From Planctomycetota bacterium (GTDB taxonomy: Bacteria > Planctomycetota > B15-G4), in the NCBI GenBank assembly GCA_029259745.1, contig JAJDEO010000055.1:1-43707 (forward strand): a DNA stretch of 43,707 nt. Reading direction: 5' to 3'. Of the stretch, positions 22,297 through 31,510 are shown in pieces. The notes under the pieces were generated by a model. It had not been told where the DNA came from. It was given only the letters and a program-made list of their open reading frames with translations, and did no database searches. Each line of letters starts with the position of its first letter. Position 1 is the first letter of the stretch. A program made the translations under genes and the position numbers.

Positions 22297-24278
22297 TGAA
22301 GACACCGCGCGCTTTGATGCTCGTCGTCACGGGGCTGTTCCTGGTTGCGGCCCCGCTGCGCGGCCAGTTCGTCGTCCCGGAGGGCAGCAACTTCCACAAC
22401 GGGTCGACGCTTCCACAGCTCGACGACGGGCCCGGTGAGCTCCAGCTCCGCAAACTCCAGAACGCGCTGCGCGAGGGCTCGGTCGGCGCGGCGCTCGACA
22501 CGCTGCGCCTGCTGCGCGCCGATCGGCGGGGTGTGCTCGTGGAGTGGGGACCGCGCACGCACGTGCCCGTGCTCGAGCGCGCCGCGCAGCTCGTCGCGGC
22601 GAGTGATGCTCGGGAGGTCCAGCGAGCAATCGATGCCGATGCGCGCCGGGCGATCGACCTCGCTCGCGGGCGGCGTGACATCGATGCGCTCGTCGACTGG
22701 GCCACGCGCGGGCGCGCTCTGCCGGCCTCGTCCCTGGCCGCCGAAACGGCCGCGCGCATGCTCTTCGAGGCCGGCCACTGGTGGGCCGCCGCGGCGATGG
22801 CCCGGCTCGTCGAGGCCCCGTCGGACGCGCTGCGCGAACTCAGGCGGCGCGCCGAGGCACGCACGGACGAGGCGGATGCGCTGCCCGACGAACCGTCCGC
22901 AGCGGGCGACCTCTTCTCGTGGCGCTGGGCGTTAGGCGTGCGCCACGCCCTCGACGGCGAGCCCGAAACGGGTCTTCCGCTGGTCATCGACGGGCGTCGT
23001 GACGAGCTCCTGATCATCGACTCGCTCGGCCTGCACGGCTTCGATCCCGTGCAGCAGACGCGCACCCTGACGTCGTTTCGCTGGACGGAGGAGGTGGCCG
23101 CGCAGGTGCGCGAGCGACGCTTCGTGACGTCGCTGCCGGCGCCTGCGCGGTTCACGGCCGCGCGCTCGGGCTCGCGGCTCGTCGTGCCTTTCAACACGCC
23201 GTTCGACATCAATCGTGCGCGCAGTCCGCGCGTGCCACGCCGCGGGCATCTCGTCGCCACGGACCTGCTCGATCGCGACGTCGCGGTGGGCGACCAGCGC
23301 AGCGCCGTGCTGGCGTGGATGGCCCAGTCACCGCGCGGTGGGGCGGGCGCGGCGTTCGGTCCACCGCTGATTCGCGGGCAGCGCGTCTTCGCTCAGGTCT
23401 ACCGCGCCGGCTTGCAGACCGAGGTCTCGCTGGCGTGCTTCGACCTCGCGTCGGGCAAGGCGCTCTGGGAGACGCCCTTGGCGCGCGGCGGGATCGTCCA
23501 GCGCTACGCGAGTCGCCTCGCGGAGACGGCGCTGTCGCTGATCCCGAAGCGCGCAGGCACGGCGCCGTTGGCCGAGCACGCGGGCGTGATCTACGCCTGC
23601 ACGGGAGTGGGCGTCCTCGCGGCCGTCGACGGTTGGTCGGGTGCGATCCGGCACACGTTCCGCTACGACCGCAACTTCGCGCTCGACGCGTCCACCTTCG
23701 ATCCGTCGTACCTCTTCGATCCCCATCCGCCCGGCTGGCTCGAGGAGCCGGTGCGGGTCTGGCGCGACCGCATCGTCGTCGCGCCATCCGACTCGCGGTA
23801 CCTCTACACCCTGGCCCCCGAGCCGAGTCCGGAGGGCTACGTGATCCTCGACGATCCCATCGAGCGTCTCGATCGCCTGCACATCGTCGGCCTGCGGGAC
23901 GATCCCAGCGGCGGCGCCTCGCCGGCCATTCTCGCCACACAGCGCCGTGACAACCGCCTCGGCGGCGTGCTGAACGGGAGTGATGGCCACGTCGCGCAGC
24001 GCACCGCGTCCCTTGCGACCGGCGACTCCGAGCTCATGGACTGGGACAGCCGCCCGATCGACGCCGGCAGCGCCGTCCTCGTGCCCACGTCGTCCGGCGT
24101 GCATGTCTTCGACATCTCGGCGCCGGGCGTCGCGCCGCGGCTTCTGCGCGGTCCCACGCTCGGCGCGGCCCTCCCGACGGCGATGCTGCATCGCACGAGC
24201 GGTGCCTTGGTCGGCCTCACGCCGGATCTTCGCGACGGGTCCGTCCTGCTGCAGGTCTGGCTCGACGAGGATCCCTGA
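22296..24278 (+). CDS. Secreted PQQ-like beta-propeller protein
   Basis: A 660-aa exported protein. A signal peptide (MKTPRALMLVVTGLFLVAA, cleavage likely near LRGQ) is followed by a helical region with TPR-like character (about 50-200) and then propeller blades of the PQQ/BamB type, for example ALWETPLARGG and VGVLAAVDGWSGAIRHTF. Such proteins bind partners or quinone cofactors; no PQQ-enzyme active-site signature is seen, so a scaffold role is likely. It is a shorter paralogue of the 1313-aa propeller at 31511-35452 (compare VDGWSG with VDAWSG). Its start overlaps the stop of the coiled-coil gene. Confidence 0.82.
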   Translation: MKTPRALMLVVTGLFLVAAPLRGQFVVPEGSNFHNGSTLPQLDDGPGELQLRKLQNALREGSVGAALDTLRLLRADRRGVLVEWGPRTHVPVLERAAQLVAASDAREVQRAIDADARRAIDLARGRRDIDALVDWATRGRALPASSLAAETAARMLFEAGHWWAAAAMARLVEAPSDALRELRRRAEARTDEADALPDEPSAAGDLFSWRWALGVRHALDGEPETGLPLVIDGRRDELLIIDSLGLHGFDPVQQTRTLTSFRWTEEVAAQVRERRFVTSLPAPARFTAARSGSRLVVPFNTPFDINRARSPRVPRRGHLVATDLLDRDVAVGDQRSAVLAWMAQSPRGGAGAAFGPPLIRGQRVFAQVYRAGLQTEVSLACFDLASGKALWETPLARGGIVQRYASRLAETALSLIPKRAGTAPLAEHAGVIYACTGVGVLAAVDGWSGAIRHTFRYDRNFALDASTFDPSYLFDPHPPGWLEEPVRVWRDRIVVAPSDSRYLYTLAPEPSPEGYVILDDPIERLDRLHIVGLRDDPSGGASPAILATQRRDNRLGGVLNGSDGHVAQRTASLATGDSELMDWDSRPIDAGSAVLVPTSSGVHVFDISAPGVAPRLLRGPTLGAALPTAMLHRTSGALVGLTPDLRDGSVLLQVWLDEDP

Positions 24279-24279
24279 G

Positions 24280-24332
24280 CGCAGCGTGCTCGGGCAGCGT
24301 TCAGGGCTTCGACGGCGGGCGATCGCGCTGCG
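24280..24332 (+). repeat. Possible degenerate copy of the structured 3' element
   Basis: Just after the propeller stop, CGCAGCG (24280-24286) and CGCTGCG (24326-24332) pair around a 39-nt loop. The loop contains GCTCGGGCA (24288-24296) and GCTTCGACGGCG (24306-24317), both also found in the loop of copy 1 at 11841-11905 and in the same order. Shorter than the other copies and lacking the GGTGGGATC block, so it is only a tentative relative. Confidence 0.35.
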
Positions 24333-24768
24333 GTGGAAAAGATCGAGAATCTCAGGAGTCATTTCCTGAAGAACGGAGCTTTTTGCGGTGACGTTGTTGA
24401 TCGGATCGCGGAGTTTCGGCTCCTCGCTCTCGAGACGCTGGGGAGTGCCGATCGACGCGAGAGCGGTGGCGAACTCCTCGGTCGCGCTGATCTGCGCGTG
24501 AAGCGCCGCGCGAGTTTGTTCATCGACCGAGGCGCCGCATGCGGTGAGCGTGGCGAAGGTGCGCAGGCGGGCTGTGCGCACGAGAATCATCGGGTTGGCC
24601 AGCGACGAGGCGGCGAGCAGCGGCACGAGGTCGTGCGCGACCCTTCTGCCAAAACGGCATCGCGGCGTCGGGACCCACGACCGGGAACGGTGCACCTCGA
24701 GGGCCGATCTTCCCGAACAGTCCAACATGGGTACGTTTCGGCACGGATTTGAGGAATGCGGTGGCCAC
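24301..24768 (-). pseudogene. Probable frameshifted gene remnant
   Basis: Two minus-strand frames together read like one protein. From GTG 24768 the first gives VGLFGKIGPRGAPFPVVG and PFWQKG; after a shift near 24645-24655 the second gives VAHDLVPLLAASSLANPMIL, RTARLRTFATLTACGASVDE and PINNVTAKSSVLQEMTPEIL. The composition (Leu, Ala, Thr rich with plausible helices) differs from the Arg-rich shadows elsewhere. The second frame has no stop until far inside the opposite gene; another frame stops at 24301. I do not recognise a family. It may also be non-coding. Confidence 0.35.
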
Positions 24769-24923
24769 GGCGTGACGTCATAGAGGTCATTGCTACCCGC
24801 TGATAGAGTCGTGGCTCGCTCAGAGGATCGACGAGGTTCCGTGGGGGTGTCCCCGGCCCGTCCCCGACCGCAGGACCCCCGGCGCCGCAGGCCGCGCCGC
24901 GAACGAAAGATCGGAGTTCATCG
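24769..24923. other. Leader region of the MoxR cluster
   Basis: 155 bp upstream of the MoxR gene. GGAG at 24913-24916 is placed 7 nt before the ATG at 24924. The promoter of the following cluster should be here; no clear -35/-10 pair is visible. Confidence 0.45.
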
Positions 24924-25976
24924 ATGCTCGACGGAACCGATGTCCAGGCCGCCCAGCACCTCAAGGACGCGTACGACCGTATGCGCGCCGAGCTGGGCAA
25001 GGTGATCGTCGGCCAGGACGCCGTCGTCGACCAGCTCATCGTGGCCCTCTTCTCGCGCGGCCACTGCCTGCTCACGGGCGTGCCCGGCCTCGCCAAGACG
25101 CTGATGATCTCGTCGCTATCGCAGACGCTCGACCTCGGTTTCAAGCGCATCCAGTTCACGCCCGACCTCATGCCCACCGACATCACGGGCACCGAGATCA
25201 TCCAGGAGAACCGCACCTCCGGAGCGCGCGAGCTGACGTTCATCGAAGGCCCCGTCTTCACGAACGTCCTGCTTGCCGATGAGATCAACCGCACGCCGCC
25301 GCGCACGCAGGCCGCGCTGCTCGAGGCCATGCAGGATCGCCAGGTGACCACCGGCGGTGCCGTGCGTCGGCTGCCCGATCCCTTCTTCGTGCTCGCCACG
25401 CAGAATCCGATCGACCAGGAGGGCACCTACCCGCTCCCCGAGGCCCAGCTCGACCGCTTCATGTTCAACGTCGTCGTCGACTACCCCGGCGAAGAGGACG
25501 AGGTCGAGATCCTGCGTCGCACCAACGCGCTCGACCCGGTCGAGTTGCAGACCGTCATGAAGGGCGAGGAGATCCGCGAGCTGCAGGCGCTCGTGCGTCG
25601 CGTGCCCGTCGCCGACGAGATGCTCACCTACGCGACCGCGCTCGTGCGTGCGACGCGTCCCGACAGCGAGGGCTGCCCCGCGTTCGTCAAGCAGAGCCTC
25701 AAGTGGGGCGCCGGACCGCGCGCCGGTCAGTTCCTCGTGCTCGGTGCCAAGGCGCGCGCCGTCATCCGTGGTCGCTTCAACGTCTCGGTCGAGGACATCC
25801 AGCGCGCCGCGCGTCCCGTGCTGCGCCACCGTATCCTCACGAACTACTCGGCTCAGGCCGAGGGGATCACGTCGGACGACATCATCGACCGACTGCTCGA
25901 GACCGTGCCTATCCACCCGACGAAGGCGATGAATGATGGCGGACTCCCCGAAGTCGTCGGATCCAACGAGGGCTGA
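24924..25976 (+). CDS. MoxR family AAA+ ATPase
   Basis: A 350-aa AAA+ chaperone-like ATPase. Walker A GVPGLAKT at 52-59, Walker B LLADE at 116-120 followed by INRTPPRTQAALLEAM, sensor 1 ATQNP at 158-162 and the DRF arginine-finger region at 177-179 are intact. MoxR proteins use ATP to help assemble or activate targets, and are almost always coded with DUF58 and vWA proteins, as here. GGAG precedes the ATG by 7 bases. Its 3' end overlaps the DUF58 gene by about 40 bp. First gene of the cluster that runs to 43524. Confidence 0.96.
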   Translation: MLDGTDVQAAQHLKDAYDRMRAELGKVIVGQDAVVDQLIVALFSRGHCLLTGVPGLAKTLMISSLSQTLDLGFKRIQFTPDLMPTDITGTEIIQENRTSGARELTFIEGPVFTNVLLADEINRTPPRTQAALLEAMQDRQVTTGGAVRRLPDPFFVLATQNPIDQEGTYPLPEAQLDRFMFNVVVDYPGEEDEVEILRRTNALDPVELQTVMKGEEIRELQALVRRVPVADEMLTYATALVRATRPDSEGCPAFVKQSLKWGAGPRAGQFLVLGAKARAVIRGRFNVSVEDIQRAARPVLRHRILTNYSAQAEGITSDDIIDRLLETVPIHPTKAMNDGGLPEVVGSNEG

Positions 25977-26910
25977 CGACTCGGGTGGATCGGGAGGGCG
26001 TGCCGCACGGCGCGTTCGTCTCGACCCGCGTGTCGCCGAACGTCTCTCGCACCTGTCGCTCACCGCGAGTACCGCGGTGGACGGCTACATGTCCGGACGT
26101 CACCGCAGCCCGCGCCGCGGTGTCTCGGCGGAGTTCGTCGAACGCCGCCCGTATGTGCAAGGTGACGACCTCCGTCACCTCGACTGGAAGGCCTACGCCC
26201 GCACCGACCGCCTCGCGATCAAGCGCTTCGAGGAGGAGTCGAACCTCGAGTGCACGTTGATCGTCGATGCCAGTCACTCGATGGGCTATCCCGACGGGGG
26301 CGACGAGCCGTCCAAGTACGATTACGCCTGTCAGGTTGCCGCGGCGCTCGCGCACCTCGTGCTGCGTGATCGCGATGGTGCCTCGCTCGCGTTGTTCGAC
26401 CACAAGGTCGGCACGGTGCTTCCGGCGTCGACCTCGCCTGGCCATCTCGTCCCGATCCTCACCGAGTTGTCGTCGCGCGAGCCTGCCGAAGAGACGAACT
26501 TCGAGCAGGTCCTCGGGCACATGACGGAGGCGATCCCGCGGCCCGGGCTCGTCGTTCTCATCTCGGATCTGTTCGGCGATCTCGACAACGTCGGCCGTGG
26601 ACTCGCGGCGCTCTGCGCGCGCGGGCACGAGTGCCTCGTCATGCACGTGCTGCACGGCGACGAGATCCGCTTCCCCTTCGACCGCCTGACGCGCTTCGAA
26701 GACCTCGAAAGCGACGACAAGCTGCTCGTCGACGCTCCGGCGCTGCGTCAGGGTTACCTCGACGCGCTCGAAGAATGGCTCGCTGAGCTGCGCCGCGTCT
26801 GCCACACGCGCGGCGTCGACTACCACCTGCTCGACACGTCGATGCCGCTCGACGTCAGCTTGTCGGCATACCTCGGAGCACGCATGGCGCGACAAGGAGC
26901 CGGCCGATGA
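25933..26910 (+). CDS. DUF58 domain protein (vWA-like)
   Basis: A 325-aa cytoplasmic protein. The DUF58 signature YVQGDDLRHLDWKAYAR is at 74-90, followed by an integrin-like MIDAS motif V-DASHS-M (Asp112, Ser114, Ser116) and a Rossmann-like vWA core (VVLISDLFGDLDNVGRG). The family is the standard partner of MoxR and may bind metal-dependent ligands. Two adjacent ATGs (25933, 25936) are possible. The start lies inside moxR and the stop overlaps the next ATG (ATGA, 26907), so the three genes are translationally linked. Confidence 0.94.
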   Translation: MMADSPKSSDPTRADDSGGSGGRAARRVRLDPRVAERLSHLSLTASTAVDGYMSGRHRSPRRGVSAEFVERRPYVQGDDLRHLDWKAYARTDRLAIKRFEEESNLECTLIVDASHSMGYPDGGDEPSKYDYACQVAAALAHLVLRDRDGASLALFDHKVGTVLPASTSPGHLVPILTELSSREPAEETNFEQVLGHMTEAIPRPGLVVLISDLFGDLDNVGRGLAALCARGHECLVMHVLHGDEIRFPFDRLTRFEDLESDDKLLVDAPALRQGYLDALEEWLAELRRVCHTRGVDYHLLDTSMPLDVSLSAYLGARMARQGAGR

Positions 26911-29129
26911 GTTTGAGCTTCGGCTCGGCTGCGATGTTGTGGGGACTGCTGCTCGTCGGTGTCCCGCTGCTCATCCATCTTCTGAATCGCCGGCGCTACG
27001 TCGTGCGGAAGTTCGCGGCGATGGAGTTCCTGCGCGTCGCGTACCAGAAGCAGAAGCGACGCATGAAGCTCGAGAATCTGCTGCTGCTGATTCTGCGCTG
27101 CCTCGTCGTCGCGTTGGCTGCGTTGGCGATGGCGCTGCCGTTCGTCCCGAACGACTCGATCCTCGCGGCTGTCACCGGCGGGCGTCGCGAGGTCGTCATG
27201 ATCGTGGATCGCTCGGCGTCGATGGGGCGCATCATCGGCCCCGGGACGACGCTCGATGACCGCGTGCTCGAGGCCGTGCGCGCGCGCCTGCGCGGGCTGT
27301 CCGACGAGCGCGGCGATGCCGTCACGCTGATCACGCCCGGCGGGGGCGCTGTGCTGCCGACGCCGATCGGTGCGCAACCGAGCCGCGTGCTCGAGGCGAT
27401 CGAGAGCGGGTTGCCGGCGCCGTCGGGTGTCGCCGACATGGTGTCGGCTGCGCGCGTGCTGCGCGACCGCGTGCGTCCGGTGCGTCAAGGACGCCTCGAC
27501 GTCGAGATCTACACGGACATGCAGCAGCTCGCGTGGTCCGACGAGACGGCGTCCCTGGGCGCGACGTTCAGCGAGGTCTTCGATCTCGGTGGGGGCTCGC
27601 TTCGCATCGTGCCCGTCAACGACGGACTGCGATCGCCGCCGAACCTCGGCGTGGTGGCGCTCGAACTCGACGACCCGCTCGTCCTCACCGAAGACTCCGT
27701 GCCCGTCACCGCGACGGTGCGCAACCACTCCGACCAAGCGCGCGTCGGCGTGAGTGGCTCCTTCTATCAGGACGGCCAGAAGCGCAAGACGGTGCGCATC
27801 GAGTCGATCGGCCCGCGCGCCGACGAACTCGTCACGTTCCGCACGCGCTTCGATGTCGCCGGCCCGCACACCGTGCGCTTCGAGCTCGACGCCGACGACC
27901 TGCAGTTCGACGACAAGCGCTACCTCGCGATCGACGCCACCGAGGGCACCGAGGTGCTGCTCGTCGACGGGCGTCCCGGCGGCGCCTTCGACCTCGAGGG
28001 CGCGACGAGCTTCTTGCAGCTTGCGCTCGACCCCGAGGCCGGCGAGCTGACGCCGCGCTTCCGCCCGACCGTCGTGTCGCGCGGCCGCTTCGAAGAAACC
28101 ACGAACGACCTCTGGCGCTACGACGCGATCGTGTTCGCCGATGTCGGTGGTCTCAGCGTCGCGGCGGCCGATGCGCTCGCCGGTGTGGTCGCGGCCGGCA
28201 CGCCGCTCATGATCTTCACGGGCGACAACGTCGACGGAGCGCTCTACGAACAGCTCCTGCTGGCGCGCGGTCTCCTTCCGGCGCGCTTGCTCGGTGCACG
28301 CGGCGACTCCGAGGGCGCCGGCGCCGAGGACTACGTCACGCTGACGCTCCCCGAGCCGCCGCCGCGTGCGCTCGAACTCTTCTCCGACCCGCGCCTGTCG
28401 GTGCTCTTGCAGGTGCCGGTGCTGCGTCGCCACGACCTCGAGCCGATGCCCGAGAGCCGCGTGCTCGCGAGCTTCGCCGACGCGCTCGGCGAAACCACGC
28501 CCGCGATTGTCGAGAAGGCCCTCGGGCGCGGGCGCGTGATGCTCATCGGTACCTCGGCCGACGACGCCTGGACCCTCTGGCCGCGTAATCCGGCGATGTG
28601 GGTGCCGCTCGTGCAGGAACTCGTCGGCGACCTCGTCGCCCCCGACTCGGCGCGGCGCAACCTGCCCGTCGGTCAGGTGGCCGAACTCGTCGTCAACGGA
28701 CGTCCCACGGAAGTCACGATCGAAACGCCGTCGGGCGCCATCCAGACCTTCGAGACGCCCGAAGCCGAGCGCCTCGGTGCCGACGACGAACGTTATCTCC
28801 TCGCGCTCAACGCCGTGCCGCTCATCGAACCCGGCGCTTACCGCGTGTCGATCTTGGCCTCGACGGCCGCCGGCGATGTCGAACGAACGCTCGCTCTCGC
28901 TGCCCTGCCCGATGCGCGTGAAGGCGACCTCCGCACTGTCGATGCCTCGGTGCTGACCGAGCGGCTCGCGGGTGTGGAGTTCGAGCTCGGCGAGGCCTTC
29001 ACCGAAGACGACTTCGAGGACCTCGGCGACGAAGGCGACGGGAGTCTCGCGCGCTTCTTGCTCTGGTGTCTGCTCGCGGCGCTCGTCGCCGAATCGCTGT
29101 TGGCCCGTTCGATGGGAGCAGGACGATGA
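26907..29129 (+). CDS. BatA-type membrane protein with vWA domain
   Basis: A 740-aa membrane protein. The N-terminal BatA domain (about 1-80) has two transmembrane helices (8-25, 57-80) around the basic LLNRRRYVVRKFAAMEFL motif. A vWA domain follows with MIDAS DRSAS (Asp101, Ser103, Ser105), then several beta-rich extracytoplasmic domains (about 220-640) and a C-terminal helix (about 714-732). BatA-like proteins work with MoxR/DUF58, possibly displaying or assembling envelope complexes. It overlaps both neighbours by four bases. The length is well beyond classical BatA (about 330 aa), as is usual in planctomycetes. Confidence 0.9.
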   Translation: MSLSFGSAAMLWGLLLVGVPLLIHLLNRRRYVVRKFAAMEFLRVAYQKQKRRMKLENLLLLILRCLVVALAALAMALPFVPNDSILAAVTGGRREVVMIVDRSASMGRIIGPGTTLDDRVLEAVRARLRGLSDERGDAVTLITPGGGAVLPTPIGAQPSRVLEAIESGLPAPSGVADMVSAARVLRDRVRPVRQGRLDVEIYTDMQQLAWSDETASLGATFSEVFDLGGGSLRIVPVNDGLRSPPNLGVVALELDDPLVLTEDSVPVTATVRNHSDQARVGVSGSFYQDGQKRKTVRIESIGPRADELVTFRTRFDVAGPHTVRFELDADDLQFDDKRYLAIDATEGTEVLLVDGRPGGAFDLEGATSFLQLALDPEAGELTPRFRPTVVSRGRFEETTNDLWRYDAIVFADVGGLSVAAADALAGVVAAGTPLMIFTGDNVDGALYEQLLLARGLLPARLLGARGDSEGAGAEDYVTLTLPEPPPRALELFSDPRLSVLLQVPVLRRHDLEPMPESRVLASFADALGETTPAIVEKALGRGRVMLIGTSADDAWTLWPRNPAMWVPLVQELVGDLVAPDSARRNLPVGQVAELVVNGRPTEVTIETPSGAIQTFETPEAERLGADDERYLLALNAVPLIEPGAYRVSILASTAAGDVERTLALAALPDAREGDLRTVDASVLTERLAGVEFELGEAFTEDDFEDLGDEGDGSLARFLLWCLLAALVAESLLARSMGAGR

Positions 29130-31474
29130 CTCGCCTCGCAGCAGCCCTCGCGCTGTCGTCGTCCGCACTTGCGGCACAGTCGTCCGACATCGTCGAGACG
29201 ACGCAGGTCGAGTTCCTCAACCTGCCGCCCGTCTGGGTGCTCGTGCTCGTCATCGCGCCGGCGTTGTTCCTCTTCGCGCGCTGGCTGTACGTGCGCGAGT
29301 CGTACGAAGGCGGGTCGAAGTGGCTGCCGATCGCGATGCGCATCGGTGTGTTGGCCGTGGTTGCGCTGTTCCTCTTCAACCCCGTGCGTAGCAAGCAACG
29401 CGTGCGCATCGAGAAGCCCGTCGGCGTGCTGCTCGTCGACGACTCGGCGAGCCTGCGCGAGCGCGACATGTCGGATCTGGCGCGCGATGTCGGGCTGCCT
29501 AACGACGCCACGCGTTCCGCGGTCGTGCGGGCTGCGGTGTCCGGACCGCTCGTCGAGTTGTCCGAGCGCTACGAGATGCTGAGCTTCGCGTTCGGCGCGA
29601 ACCTGCGGGCCGTGGCGTCGCTCGACGACCTCTCGGCGTCCGACAGCTCGACGCGTCTCGGAGATGCCCTCTCGGCTGCGGCGGCAGAAACGCGTGGCCG
29701 CGAGGTCTCGCACGTCGTCGTGATTTCGGACGGGCGTGTGAACGCGGGGCGCGACGTGCAGGCGGCGCTGTCGAGTCTTGCCGCGCGCGGCGTGCCGGTG
29801 AGCACGGTGGGTGTCGGTGATCCCGAGATCCCGCGTGACGTGCGCATCAGTCAGGTCACGGCGCCCGAGGTGGCGCTGGCCGGCGACACGGTCACGCTCG
29901 AGGTGTCGATCGCATCGCGTGGGTTCCCCGGTCAGGCCACGGCCGTCACGATCGAGGACAGCGCCGCGGGGCGCCAGCTGGCGCGCACGGATGTCGTGCT
30001 CGCCAAGGGCGCGGGCGTCACCGAACAGACCGTGCGTGTGAGTTTCGTACCCGACGTGGAGGGCGACCTCGACCTCGTCGTGCGCGTCGAGCCGCTGCCC
30101 GGCGAGCGCGACGCGAGCAACAACGCCGAGCGACGCATGCTGCGGATCGAGCCGGGGCGCATCAAAGTGCTCTACGTCGACGGCTATCCGCGCTACGAGT
30201 ACCGCTTCCTGGTCACGATGTTGATGCGCTCGCGCAACCTCGACATCCAGTGCTTGCTGCTCGACGCGGACAAGGACTTCATCCAGGAGTCGACCGGCGT
30301 CGAATCACTGACGGCCTTCCCGCCGCGCGAGGCTCTCTTCGACTACCACGTCATCATCTTCGGCGACGTGCTCCCGCAGGACCTCGGTCCGAACTGGGAA
30401 CAGCACCTGCTGAACGTGAAGAACTTCGTCGAGGCCGGCGGCGGCTTCCTCATGCAGGCCGGTATGCGCTACGCGCCGCGCGACTACGTCGACACTCCGA
30501 TCGCCGACATCCTGCCTGTCCTCATCGGCGACCGCGCCACCGAACTCGCGGCGATGAACGACAGCTCGCCGACGTTCCGCCCGCAGCTCGTCAACGACCG
30601 CGACCCCCACGAGATCGTGACGCTGCATCCCGACCTCGAGACGAACCGCGCGCTCTGGGAGGGCGACGACGGCCTGGCACCGCTCACGTGGTACTACCCG
30701 GTGAGTAAGGCGCGCACCACCGCCGAGGTGCAGCTGCTGCACCCGACGTCGCGCAACACGCACGGCCCGCACGTTCTCTTGGCGACGATGTACTACCCCC
30801 AGGGTCGCACGGCATTCCTCGCCACTGATGAGACGTGGCGTTGGCGCCTGCGTTACCTCGAAACCTACCGCGAGCCGTTCTGGCGTGGGCTCATCCGCTA
30901 CCTCGCGCTCAACAAGCTGCGTCGCAGCGACTACCGCTTCGACCTCTCGACCGACCGTTCGAGCTACGTCATCGGTGAGCGCATGGAGCTCACCGCGCGC
31001 GTGCAGAGCGCCTCGTTCCAGCCGCTTGTCACGGAGGCCTTCGAGGCCTACCTCGTCGAGCCCGACGGCACGCGCGAGACGCTCACGCTGTCGCGCGAGG
31101 AGGACGGCGTCTTCAGCGGCACCGTGCTGGCGGCCGACGCCGGTCCGTACCGCCTCTGGCTCGAGGACCCCGAGTCGGATTCCGGCGAAGCCAAATCACC
31201 GCGGATCGTGACGGTGTCGGTGCCGTCGGCCGAAACGGACGACGCCGTCCTCGACGAAGTGCTCCTGCGTGGCATCGCCGAGCGCACAGGCGGCCGCTAT
31301 GCCCACCTCGCCGACATCAACGACGTCTTCGACTCCATGAACGACCTCCCGACGGAGCGTCCGCTCGATGAACCCGAGCGCGAGGAGCTCTGGTCGGGCC
31401 TGCTTCCTCTGCTTCTTCTGCTCACATTGCTTGCCGTCGAGTGGATTTACCGAAAGAGGAAGAACCTCGTCTGA
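29126..31474 (+). CDS. Membrane protein with vWA and glutamine-amidotransferase-like domains
   Basis: A 782-aa protein. Two helices (about 36-52, 68-86) are followed by a vWA domain with a MIDAS-like DDSAS (Asp105, Ser107, Ser109). A CARF/NEAT-like beta domain leads into a class I glutamine-amidotransferase-like fold (KVLYVDGYPRYEYRF, VIIFGDVLPQDLG, FVEAGGGFLMQAGM) that has no catalytic Cys at the expected place. A beta-sandwich region and a C-terminal helix (LLPLLLLLTLLAVEW) complete it. ATG 29126 overlaps the preceding stop; the longer frame upstream is a shadow. It is the second vWA subunit of the MoxR cluster and is probably anchored with the domains outside. Confidence 0.88.
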   Translation: MTRLAAALALSSSALAAQSSDIVETTQVEFLNLPPVWVLVLVIAPALFLFARWLYVRESYEGGSKWLPIAMRIGVLAVVALFLFNPVRSKQRVRIEKPVGVLLVDDSASLRERDMSDLARDVGLPNDATRSAVVRAAVSGPLVELSERYEMLSFAFGANLRAVASLDDLSASDSSTRLGDALSAAAAETRGREVSHVVVISDGRVNAGRDVQAALSSLAARGVPVSTVGVGDPEIPRDVRISQVTAPEVALAGDTVTLEVSIASRGFPGQATAVTIEDSAAGRQLARTDVVLAKGAGVTEQTVRVSFVPDVEGDLDLVVRVEPLPGERDASNNAERRMLRIEPGRIKVLYVDGYPRYEYRFLVTMLMRSRNLDIQCLLLDADKDFIQESTGVESLTAFPPREALFDYHVIIFGDVLPQDLGPNWEQHLLNVKNFVEAGGGFLMQAGMRYAPRDYVDTPIADILPVLIGDRATELAAMNDSSPTFRPQLVNDRDPHEIVTLHPDLETNRALWEGDDGLAPLTWYYPVSKARTTAEVQLLHPTSRNTHGPHVLLATMYYPQGRTAFLATDETWRWRLRYLETYREPFWRGLIRYLALNKLRRSDYRFDLSTDRSSYVIGERMELTARVQSASFQPLVTEAFEAYLVEPDGTRETLTLSREEDGVFSGTVLAADAGPYRLWLEDPESDSGEAKSPRIVTVSVPSAETDDAVLDEVLLRGIAERTGGRYAHLADINDVFDSMNDLPTERPLDEPEREELWSGLLPLLLLLTLLAVEWIYRKRKNLV

Positions 31475-31510
31475 CGTCGATTGCGTCGGACCTCTCCACC
31501 GAGACACACC

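Noticed and set aside
22296..24278. PQQ-dependent alcohol dehydrogenase
   Set aside because: No calcium/PQQ active-site signature or cytochrome c motif is seen; the blades resemble BamB-type scaffolds.
26820..29177. 785-aa minus-strand ORF opposite the BatA-type gene
   Set aside because: Shadow of a gene with clear domains; composition dominated by Arg, Glu, His and Val.
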